Of a DNA stretch of 18,359 nucleotides, positions 7,181-15,137 are shown in pieces. This DNA comes from Geobacteraceae bacterium (GTDB lineage Bacteria > Desulfobacterota > Desulfuromonadia > Desulfuromonadales > Geopsychrobacteraceae), in the NCBI GenBank assembly GCA_027064785.1, contig JAMOPE010000070.1:1-18359 (forward strand), in the 5' to 3' direction. Positions within the stretch are counted from its first letter, which is position 1; each line of letters opens with the position of its first letter. The notes beneath the pieces are model-generated. The model was not told the DNA's origin. It ran no database searches and saw only the letters and a program-made list of their open reading frames with translations. Position numbers and translations under genes: made by a program.

Positions 7181-8513
7181 TTGCAACAATCGGAACAATG
7201 ATCTGCTGATCTATTTGATAGAAGATGATGAAGCGGTCCGCCGTGGTTGTGAGCAGAGTATTCAATTGGCAAATTTATCTGTCCGTTTGTTTACAACGGC
7301 TGAAACTGCTTTGGCGGCCATGGATGATTTTCCCCCTGCGGTGGTGGTCAGTGATGTAAGGCTCCCCGGTATTTCCGGGCTGGAGCTTCTGGATAAAATG
7401 CAGAAATATGATCGTGATATCCCGCTCATTCTGATAACCGGTCATGGTGATATTTCAATGGCAGTTCAGGCGATGCGGGATAATGCCTACGATTTTATTG
7501 AGAAGCCGTTTCATTCAGAGCATCTGCTTGGTGTGATCCGGCGGGCGTTAGAAAAGCGTGATTTAATCCTTGAAATACGCCGCCTTCAGGAGCAACTTGG
7601 AAATAAAGTGGGAATGCCGCTGATCGGTCATTCCGATGAAATCCAGAAGGTACGCAGTACCATTTCTACCCTTGCCCCTACAGATGTTGATCTCCTGATT
7701 TTTGGAGAAACGGGCAGTGGTAAAGAGGTGGTCGCTCATGCAGTCCATACTTTGAGCGGTCGTACCGGGCCGTTTGTGGCGATAAACTGTGGCGCACTCC
7801 CGGAGTCGATTTTTGAAAGTGAAATTTTCGGCCATGAAGCCGGGGCTTTTACCGGGGCGGTCGGAAAACGTATCGGGAAAATTGAACACGCAGAAGGCGG
7901 GACACTTTTTCTGGATGAAATTGAATCAATGCCCCTGCTGTTACAGGTTAAACTTTTGCGAGTGCTACAAGATCATTGTGTCGAACGGCTGGGTGGTAAT
8001 AGTTGCATCCCCGTTGATTGTAGAATTGTGGCAGCGAGCAAGGTGAACCTGAAGCATCTGTCTGAACAAGGTAGTTTTCGTGCCGACTTGTATTATCGCT
8101 TGAATGTGATCAGTATTGAGGTGCCGCCACTCAGGGAGCGGCTCGAAGATATTGCACCATTAATGGCTTACTTTACCTCCCAGGCTTCTAGTCGTTTTAA
8201 TCGAGAAGCGGTCACTTGGAGTGAACATGATCTGCTCAGGTGGCAACAATATGATTGGCCGGGCAATGTCCGTGAACTTAAAACTGTGGCCGAGCGTCTC
8301 TGTCTCGGTGTCAGCGATGGAATAGAACCCTCTAGAATTGTTACGACCTCTCTGGCCTCAAAGGTAGGGGTATATGAACGAGGTCTGATTCGTGACGCAC
8401 TAAAGAGCACGAAAGGAAATGTCGTTGACGCAGCAGAGCTCCTTCAACTACCGAAGAAGACACTTTATGACAAGCTGAAGATGCATGGCTTGGAGCCGAA
8501 ACACTATCGATGA
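7173..8513 (+). CDS. DctD/NtrC-family sigma-54 response regulator
   Basis: Start ATG 7173 follows GGAGG at 7159-7163 and overlaps the kinase stop. The 446-aa protein has a receiver domain (acidic pocket EDDE, phosphoacceptor Asp61 in VVVSDVRLPG, then LITGHGD and EKPF), a central AAA+ domain and a C-terminal Fis-type helix-turn-helix. The AAA+ part shows Walker A GETGSGKE (about 178), the sigma-54 contact loop GAFTGA (about 224), Walker B GTLFLDEI and WPGNVREL. The DNA-binding end reads GNVVDAAELLQLPKKTLYDKL. When phosphorylated by the upstream kinase it should bind enhancer sites and drive sigma-54 promoters by ATP hydrolysis. Two good -24/-12 promoters lie nearby, at 3714 and 8958, and are the natural targets. 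The true regulon cannot be read from this sequence. Confidence 0.9.
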   Translation: MDSCNNRNNDLLIYLIEDDEAVRRGCEQSIQLANLSVRLFTTAETALAAMDDFPPAVVVSDVRLPGISGLELLDKMQKYDRDIPLILITGHGDISMAVQAMRDNAYDFIEKPFHSEHLLGVIRRALEKRDLILEIRRLQEQLGNKVGMPLIGHSDEIQKVRSTISTLAPTDVDLLIFGETGSGKEVVAHAVHTLSGRTGPFVAINCGALPESIFESEIFGHEAGAFTGAVGKRIGKIEHAEGGTLFLDEIESMPLLLQVKLLRVLQDHCVERLGGNSCIPVDCRIVAASKVNLKHLSEQGSFRADLYYRLNVISIEVPPLRERLEDIAPLMAYFTSQASSRFNREAVTWSEHDLLRWQQYDWPGNVRELKTVAERLCLGVSDGIEPSRIVTTSLASKVGVYERGLIRDALKSTKGNVVDAAELLQLPKKTLYDKLKMHGLEPKHYR

Positions 8514-8684
8514 TCTACGTTTGAGAGGAGTTAAAACTGGTGTTTGATATTGTAACTTCACGCTCCTTAACTGAAAAAATAGCAGAAGTATTTGATGTCT
8601 ATATTTTGTCAACGGTCCCTCTGGGAACCCTTTAGCATGACCGGATAAATTAAACTGATTGAAAAATATTTCTTTACCCCTTTT

Positions 8685-8831
8685 TTATCCCACCTTCCGA
8701 TCCAGCCCCCGAGACTAGATCGCCTCCACCAAGTGTCCCTGCTGAATATTTTCTTCTCTCGCTAAATCAGCAATTGTTCGTACGCATGCCAGCTTGAGAG
8801 TCCGAGTGGAGCTGCGAGCAGATCCAAGCTT
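8685..8831 (-). pseudogene. comM: Second, decayed ComM/YifB 3' remnant
   Basis: Read on the minus strand this gives KLGSARSSTRTLKLA, then RTIADLAREENI, then HLVEAI, an in-frame TAG (8715-8717), and SRGLDRKVG before a TAA (8685-8687). These are the last 50 or so residues of ComM/YifB, the same region as in the 3083-3367 remnant. The copy has an internal stop, a small insertion after LKLA and no start. The two remnants also align at DNA level but differ at many positions, so they are not a recent tandem copy. Confidence 0.65.
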
Positions 8832-8957
8832 AATCGTGAATCCCTCTTTTTATTCCATTAATATAACACTGTTACAAATATTCTTGACACCCGCTTGTTT
8901 CATTGATATTGTTTTGCATGTCTTAGGTATACCACTGATGAAATATCAACAGACCAG

Positions 8958-8973
8958 TGGTGCTTCAATTGCT
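8958..8973 (+). promoter_or_regulatory. Sigma-54 (-24/-12) promoter of oxidase-ALDH operon
   Basis: TGGTGC (8958-8963), 5 nt, then TTGCT (8969-8973). The invariant GG and GC are kept with 10-nt spacing; two bases of the -24 element differ from TGGCAC. The expected transcript start is near 8985, about 35 nt before the ATG at 9019. Confidence 0.6.
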
Positions 8974-9018
8974 CCAAGGTACAGAAACTGAATAATCAAT
9001 AACTACGGGAGAAGCACT

Positions 9019-10299
9019 ATGAATAACTCAACCAAAACCCATGGCGTGTGGACAGTGACAGCTCCGTCTCACCCAACATTGTTTCCCATAAAGGGAGAAC
9101 GTAAGACTGATGTGGCGATTATAGGTGGTGGATATACGGGGCTGTCAGCAGCATTACATTTAGCTGAAGCGGGAACAGATGTTACGCTGTTGGAATCTAA
9201 AAGTATTGGTTATGGTGGTTCCGGACGGAATGTTGGGTTGGTTAATGCCGGGCTCTGGCTCAAGCCTGATGAAGTCGTTGAGAAAATGGGAACGGAGTAT
9301 GGAGAGCGGCTTCTGGATGTTTTAGGGGCCTCTCCTGCCTTGGTTTTTGAGATGATCGATAAATATAAGATTGAATGTGATGATAGCCGTGAGGGGACGC
9401 TACATTGCGCACACTCTCCCGGCGGTTACAAAGTTCTCCGCCAGCGTGAAGAGCAGTGGCAAAGACGCGGCGCTCCGGTTGAATTGTTGAGCCGGGATAA
9501 AGCATCTCCTTTGATCGGAAGTAAGGCATTTCATGGTGCTTTGTTAGACAAGAGGGCCGGGCAGATTCAGCCACTGGCCTATAGTTACGGTCTTGCTGAT
9601 GCGGCAACAAAAGCTGGAGCACAATTGTTTGTCAATTCTCCGGTGACATCATTTAACCGAAATGGTGATACCTGGCAGCTAAAAACACCCGGTGGAACTC
9701 TTTCTGCAAAGTGGGTCATTGTCGCAACACAGGGCTATCCGGATCGCGCTTTCAAGAACCAGAAAAAATCGATGATTCCATTCAACTATTTCCAGTTCTC
9801 TACTCCACCACTGCCTGAGTCGGTGCGTAAAACCATCCTTCCCGGTGGGCAACCTGCCTGGGATACCAATCTGATTCTCTCCTCGTATAAACTCGATCGG
9901 GATGGTCGTCTTATTGTTGGGAGCGTTGGTCAGGCAAGAAATGGTGCCTATAATTTACACAAAAACTGGACTTTACGCTCTGTCGAGAAGGTATTTCCAC
10001 AGATTGGTCCAATTGAACTGGAACACGCCTGGGATGGAATTATCCGGATGACGACCGACAATATCCCTAGATTCCATATGTTCGACAAGGGGATGATCAC
10101 TGTGACCAGTTACAATGGTCGTGGTATCGGTCCTGGGACCATGTTTGGTAAGCTTTTAGCGGAGTATACACGCACTGAGTCAGCCGAATGTATCCCGTTG
10201 CCACTGACAAACCAGGAGGATATTTCTAGTCGGATTCTGCGGGGACTCTATTATGAGGTTGGCGCGCGATTATACCATTTTGCCCAGCGGCGGTTTTAA
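9019..10299 (+). CDS. FAD-dependent oxidoreductase, DAO family (amine/amino-acid oxidase)
   Basis: Start ATG 9019 follows GGGAG at 9008-9012. The 426-aa protein has an FAD-binding Rossmann motif (VAIIGGGYTGLSAALHLA, about residues 32-49), the ESKSIGYGGSGRN block where FAD contacts and the Gly-rich loop are expected, and a C-terminal FAD-closing motif SYNGRGIGPGT. No signal peptide or membrane helix is seen. The overall pattern is that of the DAO/PuuB/L-pipecolate-oxidase (AmaA) group, which oxidises secondary amines or amino acids to imines. It is followed 41 bp later by an ALDH7-family gene, the same pairing as amaA-amaB in Pseudomonas putida lysine/pipecolate catabolism as I recall it. The substrate is not proven: D-hydroxyproline, proline or gamma-glutamyl amines are alternatives. 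In an anaerobe it may act as a dehydrogenase rather than an oxygen-dependent oxidase. Confidence 0.8.
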   Translation: MNNSTKTHGVWTVTAPSHPTLFPIKGERKTDVAIIGGGYTGLSAALHLAEAGTDVTLLESKSIGYGGSGRNVGLVNAGLWLKPDEVVEKMGTEYGERLLDVLGASPALVFEMIDKYKIECDDSREGTLHCAHSPGGYKVLRQREEQWQRRGAPVELLSRDKASPLIGSKAFHGALLDKRAGQIQPLAYSYGLADAATKAGAQLFVNSPVTSFNRNGDTWQLKTPGGTLSAKWVIVATQGYPDRAFKNQKKSMIPFNYFQFSTPPLPESVRKTILPGGQPAWDTNLILSSYKLDRDGRLIVGSVGQARNGAYNLHKNWTLRSVEKVFPQIGPIELEHAWDGIIRMTTDNIPRFHMFDKGMITVTSYNGRGIGPGTMFGKLLAEYTRTESAECIPLPLTNQEDISSRILRGLYYEVGARLYHFAQRRF

Positions 10300-10340
10300 A
10301 TTTTCACTGATTTTGCATATGAATAAAAGGAGTATTTAGC

Positions 10341-11873
10341 ATGGATTTTTTAAAAGAGCTTGGCATTAAAGAGAGGAACTTCGGAGCCTCAACAGGATTG
10401 GAGTGGAACAGCACAACCGATCAGGGCGAATTGAAGATTGTCTCCCCCGTTGATGGTAAACATATTGCCAGCGTTTATCTCGCCTCTGAAGCTGACTACG
10501 ACAAACTGGTCGCCAAAGCCAATGAAGCTTTTAAGCAGTGGCGCAAAGTCCCCGCTCCAAAACGGGGTGAAGTTGTCCGGCAGATTGGATTAGAGCTGCG
10601 CAAATACAAAGATGCCCTCGGAACTCTGGTCTCCTATGAAATGGGGAAATCCCTCCAGGAGGGTAAAGGTGAAGTTCAGGAGATGATCGATATCTGTGAC
10701 CTCGCAGTCGGTCAATCCCGGCAGCTTTACGGTGTGACTACTGTCTCTGAACGAGAAAATCACCGGATGTACGACCAGTATCATCCTCTCGGGATTGTTG
10801 GAACCATCAGTGCTTTTAACTTCCCTGTTGCGGTATGGTCGTGGAATGCCATGATTGCTACCATTTGTGGCAATACCAACCTGTGGAAGCCATCATCCAA
10901 GGTTCCTTTGACCGCCATTGCTGTCCAGAATATCCTCGCTGAAGTCATTAAATCTAACGATCTGCCCGAGGGGTTATTCACCCTCGTCGTCGGTCGCGGC
11001 TCCTCCATTGGTGAGAAATTGCTGAATGATAAGCGGGTTCCCTTGATTTCAATTACTGGATCAACGGAAGTTGGTCGTCATGGTGCAGAAATTATCGCTA
11101 GGCGATTTGGTAAATCAATTCTTGAGCTCGGCGGGAACAACGCTATTATCCTGACGCCCCATGCTGATCTTAAAGTGGCACTTCCGGCGATGGTTTTTGG
11201 TGCAGTAGGAACGGCGGGACAGCGCTGTACCTCGACCCGTCGCTTGATCATTCATGAATCCATTTATGACAAAGTTAAAGAAGCGATTGTTAAGGCCTAT
11301 CGTGGTTTGAAAATCGGAGATCCCCTTGATGAAGGTAACCACGTTGGACCTCTGATTGATAAAATGGCGGTAACCGATTTTTCCCTGGCATTGGAAAAAG
11401 TGGTTCGGGAAGGCGGCAAGGTGATCCAGGGGGGTGAGGTTCTTGAGGGAAAAGGGTACGAATCTGGTTGCTATGTCAATCCCGCTGTCGTTGAAGCTGA
11501 GAACAGTTATGAAATTGTTCAGGAAGAGACCTTTGCTCCAATTCTGTATCTTATTAAATATAGTGGTGACGTAAGCAATGCTATTGAACTGCATAACAAT
11601 GTTGTTCAAGGACTCTCTTCAGCCATCTTCACTGAGAACCTTCTTGAGGCTGAGGAATTTCTCTCTGCGGTCGGTTCCGATTGCGGTATCGCTAATGTCA
11701 ATATTGGTACCTCAGGTGCCGAGATCGGTGGTGCTTTTGGTGGTGAAAAAGAGACCGGTGGCGGTCGTGAATCAGGCTCTGATGCCTGGAAAGGCTATAT
11801 GCGTCGGCAGACTAACACTATAAATTATGGGAAAACTCTGCCTCTGGCTCAAGGAATTAAGTTCGATATTTAG
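10341..11873 (+). CDS. amaB: ALDH7-family aldehyde dehydrogenase (alpha-aminoadipic semialdehyde DH type)
   Basis: Start ATG 10341 has AAAAGGAG at 10325-10332. The 510-aa length equals that of ALDH7/antiquitin proteins. Seen: [23 protein letters not shown] (NAD-binding region), ELGGNNAII with general base Glu262, and [13 protein letters not shown] with nucleophile Cys296, giving the canonical 34-residue E-C spacing. Blocks such as [20 protein letters not shown] and the C-terminal PLAQGIKF are hallmarks of human ALDH7A1 and bacterial AmaB. Known family reaction: NAD(P)+-dependent oxidation of alpha-aminoadipic semialdehyde (in equilibrium with piperideine-6-carboxylate) to aminoadipate; some members take other aldehydes. 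It shares a transcript with the preceding oxidase, whose product it would consume. Transcription likely stops at the hairpin just after its stop codon. Confidence 0.88.
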   Translation: MDFLKELGIKERNFGASTGLEWNSTTDQGELKIVSPVDGKHIASVYLASEADYDKLVAKANEAFKQWRKVPAPKRGEVVRQIGLELRKYKDALGTLVSYEMGKSLQEGKGEVQEMIDICDLAVGQSRQLYGVTTVSERENHRMYDQYHPLGIVGTISAFNFPVAVWSWNAMIATICGNTNLWKPSSKVPLTAIAVQNILAEVIKSNDLPEGLFTLVVGRGSSIGEKLLNDKRVPLISITGSTEVGRHGAEIIARRFGKSILELGGNNAIILTPHADLKVALPAMVFGAVGTAGQRCTSTRRLIIHESIYDKVKEAIVKAYRGLKIGDPLDEGNHVGPLIDKMAVTDFSLALEKVVREGGKVIQGGEVLEGKGYESGCYVNPAVVEAENSYEIVQEETFAPILYLIKYSGDVSNAIELHNNVVQGLSSAIFTENLLEAEEFLSAVGSDCGIANVNIGTSGAEIGGAFGGEKETGGGRESGSDAWKGYMRRQTNTINYGKTLPLAQGIKFDI

Positions 11874-11877
11874 AGAA

Positions 11878-11916
11878 AACAAAGTGTCGTTCCGCTTTGC
11901 GAAACGACACTTTGTT
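11878..11916 (+). terminator. Hairpin terminator after oxidase-ALDH operon
   Basis: The 14-nt arms (11878-11891 and 11903-11916) are perfectly complementary, with an 11-nt loop that can add a GC/GC pair. The arm itself ends in TTTGTT, with little T-run after. It begins 5 bp after the ALDH stop. The arms are symmetric, so the hairpin could act on both strands. Confidence 0.7.
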
Positions 11917-12114
11917 ACGTATTATTGAATCGTAGAATTCTACTATTTTGATTAAGCGATAGCCTGCTATGGGGGTGGCTCGTTTGAAACTTTTCAACAC
12001 TCCGGCTTATGTGTCTCTGTGAAAGGAGGAAAATTCGACACTTTTTTGAAGTAAAAACCATGTTTATCAATGAGGTATATTTCAACAACCCTTAGCACTG
12101 AGGAGGAAAACGAT
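11917..12114 (+). other. Leader upstream of dctP
   Basis: This 198-bp gap holds a perfect 12-bp palindrome, GTAGAATTCTAC (11932-11943), which could be an operator. A weak sigma-70-like pair, TTGAAA (11984-11989) and TATGTG (12008-12013), has an 18-bp spacer. I found no -24/-12 match with correct GG-N10-GC spacing. The ribosome site AGGAGG at 12100-12105 sets the dctP start. No riboswitch fold was recognised. Confidence 0.35.
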
Positions 12115-13122
12115 ATGGCACGCACAATGAAGCATTATCTGGTTATTCTTTTAGCTGTAGTCGTATGTACGGCATGGCTTACCCCAATCGCCCAGGCTCA
12201 AACCTTTAAACTCGCTCACTGTGTTAAACCTGATCCCGAAGGTCCGTATCAAGCTACAGCCCTGAAATTCCAGGAGCTGGTCGAAAAATATACCGATGGC
12301 CGCATCAAAATAAAGATTTTCCCTCAAATGCAACTTGGTGATGACCGTGCAATTCTGGAAGGTGTCAGGGATGGACTTATCGAAATAGGTCTGGTCACCA
12401 TGGGCCCTATCGGTGCTTTTGATTCTCGCGTAGACTTACTCGAACTTCCGTTTTTATTTAAAAACGTTAAGCATTTAGATGCTGTAATCGAAGGTCCTAT
12501 TGGTAAAAAACTGCTTGATATGGATAAAAAGTCAGGTTTGATGGGATTGGCTTATTCTGTAGATGGTAACAGCAATATTACCAACTCCAAGCACCCCATC
12601 AAAAGCGTGAAGGATTTCAAGGGATTGCAAATGCGAACTATTGAATCTCCAATGCGCGTTGCTGTCATGAAAGCTCTGGGCGCAAATCCCATTCCAATTG
12701 CCTACGCCGAACTTTACACAGCCCTTTCGACCGGTGTTGTTGATGGTCAGTCCAATCCTAATTGGGTTATCACTGCAAGGTCTCTTGCTGAAGTTCAAAA
12801 ATATATCACCATAACTCAACATATCTGGGCTGGCACCATGATTCTCACCAGCCCCGAAACTTTTGCAAAACTTTCTGAAAAGGATCAAAAAGCACTCAGA
12901 AAAGCAGCTTTTGAAGCCGGTAAATACGGTCGTAGCGTGTACCGTAAAGGGGAGGACAAACACCTGAAATTGGCTATCGAACACGGGATGGAAGTGGTCT
13001 ATCATCCAGACATCGAATCGATGATGAAAGCGACTCAAAGTGTGTATGATGACGTTTTCAAAGAACACCCTGAATGGGAAGCTATTGTCAAAGAAATCAG
13101 AGCCGCTGGAAAAGATTATTAA
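12115..13122 (+). CDS. dctP: TRAP transporter solute-binding protein DctP
   Basis: Start ATG 12115 follows AGGAGG; a 15-codon upstream extension from 12070 has no such site. The 335-aa protein starts with a Sec signal peptide (cleavage probably after AQA at 28). The mature part matches the DctP family: FKLAHCVKPDPEGPYQ at the N-terminus, IFPQMQLGDDR, ELPFLF, and the substrate-pocket block GLQMRTIESP, whose Arg174 is the expected carboxylate-binding arginine. It continues with PIPIAYAELYTALSTGVVDGQ. It delivers an organic or amino acid to DctQM. Genetic context (racemases, oxidase) suggests a cyclic or D-amino acid rather than a C4-dicarboxylate, but the ligand cannot be read from sequence. 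A strong hairpin between it and dctQ probably lets the binding protein be made in excess. Confidence 0.92.
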   Translation: MARTMKHYLVILLAVVVCTAWLTPIAQAQTFKLAHCVKPDPEGPYQATALKFQELVEKYTDGRIKIKIFPQMQLGDDRAILEGVRDGLIEIGLVTMGPIGAFDSRVDLLELPFLFKNVKHLDAVIEGPIGKKLLDMDKKSGLMGLAYSVDGNSNITNSKHPIKSVKDFKGLQMRTIESPMRVAVMKALGANPIPIAYAELYTALSTGVVDGQSNPNWVITARSLAEVQKYITITQHIWAGTMILTSPETFAKLSEKDQKALRKAAFEAGKYGRSVYRKGEDKHLKLAIEHGMEVVYHPDIESMMKATQSVYDDVFKEHPEWEAIVKEIRAAGKDY

Positions 13123-13127
13123 AGAAT

Positions 13128-13169
13128 AAAGTGAAATTACCCGCAGCTTGCTGCGGGTAATTTCACTTT
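13128..13169 (+). terminator. 19-bp perfect hairpin between dctP and dctQ
   Basis: The arms 13128-13146 and 13151-13169 are perfectly complementary over 19 bp with loop CTTG; the distal arm ends in CACTTT. It sits 5 bp after the dctP stop and 137 bp before the dctQ start. It is probably a partial terminator or a 3'-end stabiliser giving more dctP than dctQM product, a common arrangement for binding-protein genes. Confidence 0.75.
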
Positions 13170-13306
13170 ATAGTGCTATATAGCGTTGTTCTGCTAATAA
13201 TTGGGCTGATCGTTGATTCAAAAAACAATTCACCAAAATCAAAATGAGTTTGCTTGATGACGGTCTACTGTTTTATTGCTCAAACAGTCAAAAAAGGAAG
13301 GTTTCT

Positions 13307-13840
13307 ATGTCGTCTAAATCCCAACAATCACTCAATGCAATTTATCTTACGCTCAGTTGTGGACTGAAATACCTGGATGTGGCACTCCGCTACTTGTTGG
13401 CTTTTAGTATGGCGCTGATTATGTCATTGGTCGTTTTTCATGTATTTGGTCGATATCTTGTTGGCAAAACCTATATGGGTACTATGGAGCTGGTGCGCTA
13501 CAGCATGGTTTGGATGTCTATGCTAGGTGCGGCTGTGGCTTTTAGTGCCAGAGAGCATGTGTCTATCACATTTTTAAAAACACGCATGACATCCGTGTCC
13601 TGGGTTTGGTTGAATTTTGCGGGTAATGCAATGCTGTGCTTGTTTTTGATCGTCATGGTTATCGGAGGTGTAGCAATCAGCGTACGGAATCTGAATCAAA
13701 CCTCTTTGGGTATGCAGATTTCCATGTTTTATCCCTATTTGGCCATTCCCGTGGGTGGAGCTATCATGATTCCCTATGTTCTGTCGGATATCCTGAGAAA
13801 TTTACTCAGCTTGTTTCCAGACCCCGCAGAAAGGAATTAA
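13307..13840 (+). CDS. dctQ: TRAP transporter small membrane subunit DctQ
   Basis: The start is ATG 13307, preceded by AAGGAAGG at 13295-13302. A longer frame from 13244 has no ribosome site and adds a non-hydrophobic leader. The 177-aa product has the four-helix pattern of DctQ: helix 1 about residues 27-50 ending in FGRYLVG, helix 2 with LVRYSMVWMSMLGAAVAF, the conserved REHVSI turn, helix 3 about 107-130 and helix 4 about 140-162. DctQ links the binding protein cycle to the large DctM permease in the inner membrane. Its stop is 4 bp before dctM. Confidence 0.9.
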   Translation: MSSKSQQSLNAIYLTLSCGLKYLDVALRYLLAFSMALIMSLVVFHVFGRYLVGKTYMGTMELVRYSMVWMSMLGAAVAFSAREHVSITFLKTRMTSVSWVWLNFAGNAMLCLFLIVMVIGGVAISVRNLNQTSLGMQISMFYPYLAIPVGGAIMIPYVLSDILRNLLSLFPDPAERN

Positions 13841-13844
13841 CTCC

Positions 13845-15128
13845 ATGATTTATCTTCTCTTTGCCTTGTTTTTGATTCTGGCATTCACAGGCATTCCTGT
13901 TGCCTTTGCATTGGGAGTTCCGGCAGTTGTTTACGTGCTCATTAATCATATTACGTTTATTTTGGTTGCTCAAAAAATGTTTACCGGTATGGATTCTTTT
14001 TTGCTGACCGCTATACCGCTATTTATTCTGGCTGGTAATTTGATGAATGCAGCCAATCTCACCGAAGAGTTGGTGGACTTTTGTAAATTAATTGTAGGTC
14101 ATGTCAGAGGCGGACTAGCCCATGCTAACGTCTTGATATCCATGATTTTTGCCGGCATGACGGGGGCTGGTGTAAGCGATACTGCGGCGGTTGGTTCCAT
14201 CCTGATTCCAGGCATGGTCAAAGATGGATATGATGAGGATTTTACCTGTGCAGTCACGGCTATATCCTCGACCGTGGGGCCCATAATCCCTCCGAGTATT
14301 CCTTTTCTCGTTTATGCATCAATGACAGGAATGTCGGTAGGAGCATTATTTCTGGTTGGTGTGATACCAGGTATTTTGTTGGGGTTATCGCAGATGCTGG
14401 TTATTGCTTGCAAAGCGAAAAAATTAAATCTGCCACGTTTGGAAAATCAGGTTTCGATGAAGCAAATATTCATCGCCGGCAAAAATGCTGCAATGGCCTT
14501 GATGATGCCTGTAATTATCTTGGGTGGTATTGTAGGAGGGCTGGCGACGCCGACAGAATCTGCGGCCATCGCTGCTTTTTATGCCTTCATTGTTGCTGCA
14601 TTCATACGCAGAAGCGTCGTCAAACCTAAGGTCTTACTGCAAGTTTTTATCCAGAGTGCCATTACAACAGGTGGAGTGATGATTTTGCTCGGCACCGCAG
14701 CTTTGTTTTCATACATTCTGACCATCGAGATGTTCCCCGATAAAATTTCGGAGCTGATCATGTCGCTGACGGATAACAAAATCATCATTTTATTAATGGT
14801 CAATGTCGTTCTTTTAATCGTTGGCATGTTCTTGGATGTAATACCGGCCATGCTGGTCATGACCCCTGTTTTTTTGCCGCTCATGAAATCAATCGGTGTT
14901 CATCCTCTGCACTTTGGCGCGTTCATGGTCCTCAATCTTGTCATCGGTCTAGCTACTCCGCCAGTGGGGATGTGTCTATTTGTGGCTGCCAATATTGGAA
15001 AACGCTCCATAGAAACTGTTTCTGTGGCACTGCTTCCTTTTCTCGTGGCCGTCATCTTGGTTCTTCTCTTTCTGACATATTGTCCCGATGTTGTTATGTG
15101 GCTTCCTAAAATGTTCGGTTATCTTTAA
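13845..15128 (+). CDS. dctM: TRAP transporter large permease DctM
   Basis: The 427-aa hydrophobic protein has the usual family length and about a dozen membrane segments. Diagnostic blocks include IPLFILAGNLMNAA, MTGAGVSDTAAVGSILIP, VGPIIPPSIPFLVYA and GGLATPTESAA, with a C-terminal FLDVIPAMLVMTPVFLP and GLATPPVGMCLFVA. These are the substrate- and sodium-path motifs of the DctM/SiaM family. It is the ion-coupled permease working with DctP and DctQ. The start at 13845 follows AAAGGA (13830-13835) and lies 4 bp after dctQ. The racemase start follows 9 bp after its stop, so import and stereochemical conversion are co-transcribed. Confidence 0.93.
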   Translation: MIYLLFALFLILAFTGIPVAFALGVPAVVYVLINHITFILVAQKMFTGMDSFLLTAIPLFILAGNLMNAANLTEELVDFCKLIVGHVRGGLAHANVLISMIFAGMTGAGVSDTAAVGSILIPGMVKDGYDEDFTCAVTAISSTVGPIIPPSIPFLVYASMTGMSVGALFLVGVIPGILLGLSQMLVIACKAKKLNLPRLENQVSMKQIFIAGKNAAMALMMPVIILGGIVGGLATPTESAAIAAFYAFIVAAFIRRSVVKPKVLLQVFIQSAITTGGVMILLGTAALFSYILTIEMFPDKISELIMSLTDNKIIILLMVNVVLLIVGMFLDVIPAMLVMTPVFLPLMKSIGVHPLHFGAFMVLNLVIGLATPPVGMCLFVAANIGKRSIETVSVALLPFLVAVILVLLFLTYCPDVVMWLPKMFGYL

Positions 15129-15137
15129 GGAAACACG

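Larger units (their letters stand above)
8514..9018. other. 505-bp intergenic stretch: remnant and promoter, no intact gene
   Basis: No intact gene is visible. The 5' part has a weak imperfect hairpin GGTCCC/GGGAACC (about 8617-8632) without a T-tract, so there is no clear terminator after the regulator gene. The middle holds the second ComM/YifB 3' remnant (8685-8831). The 3' part holds TTGATATT-type repeats (8903-8912, and inverted at 8942-8949; another copy at 8544-8553) and a sigma-54 promoter at 8958. Confidence 0.55.

Noticed and set aside
8617..8632. Hairpin GGTCCC/GGGAACC as terminator of the two-component operon
   Set aside because: The stem is short with a bulge and there is no T-tract after it.
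8794..8991. 65-codon plus-strand open frame before the FAD oxidase gene
   Set aside because: It runs through the ComM/YifB remnant and the sigma-54 promoter, lacks a ribosome site and has no similarity I recognise.
11969..12022. 17-codon frame in the dctP leader as a possible leader peptide
   Set aside because: No ribosome site before its ATG and no run of a regulatory amino acid.
12037..12055. CGACAC followed by TTTTTTGAA before dctP as a sigma-54 promoter
   Set aside because: The invariant GG is GA and the -12 GC is absent at the right spacing.
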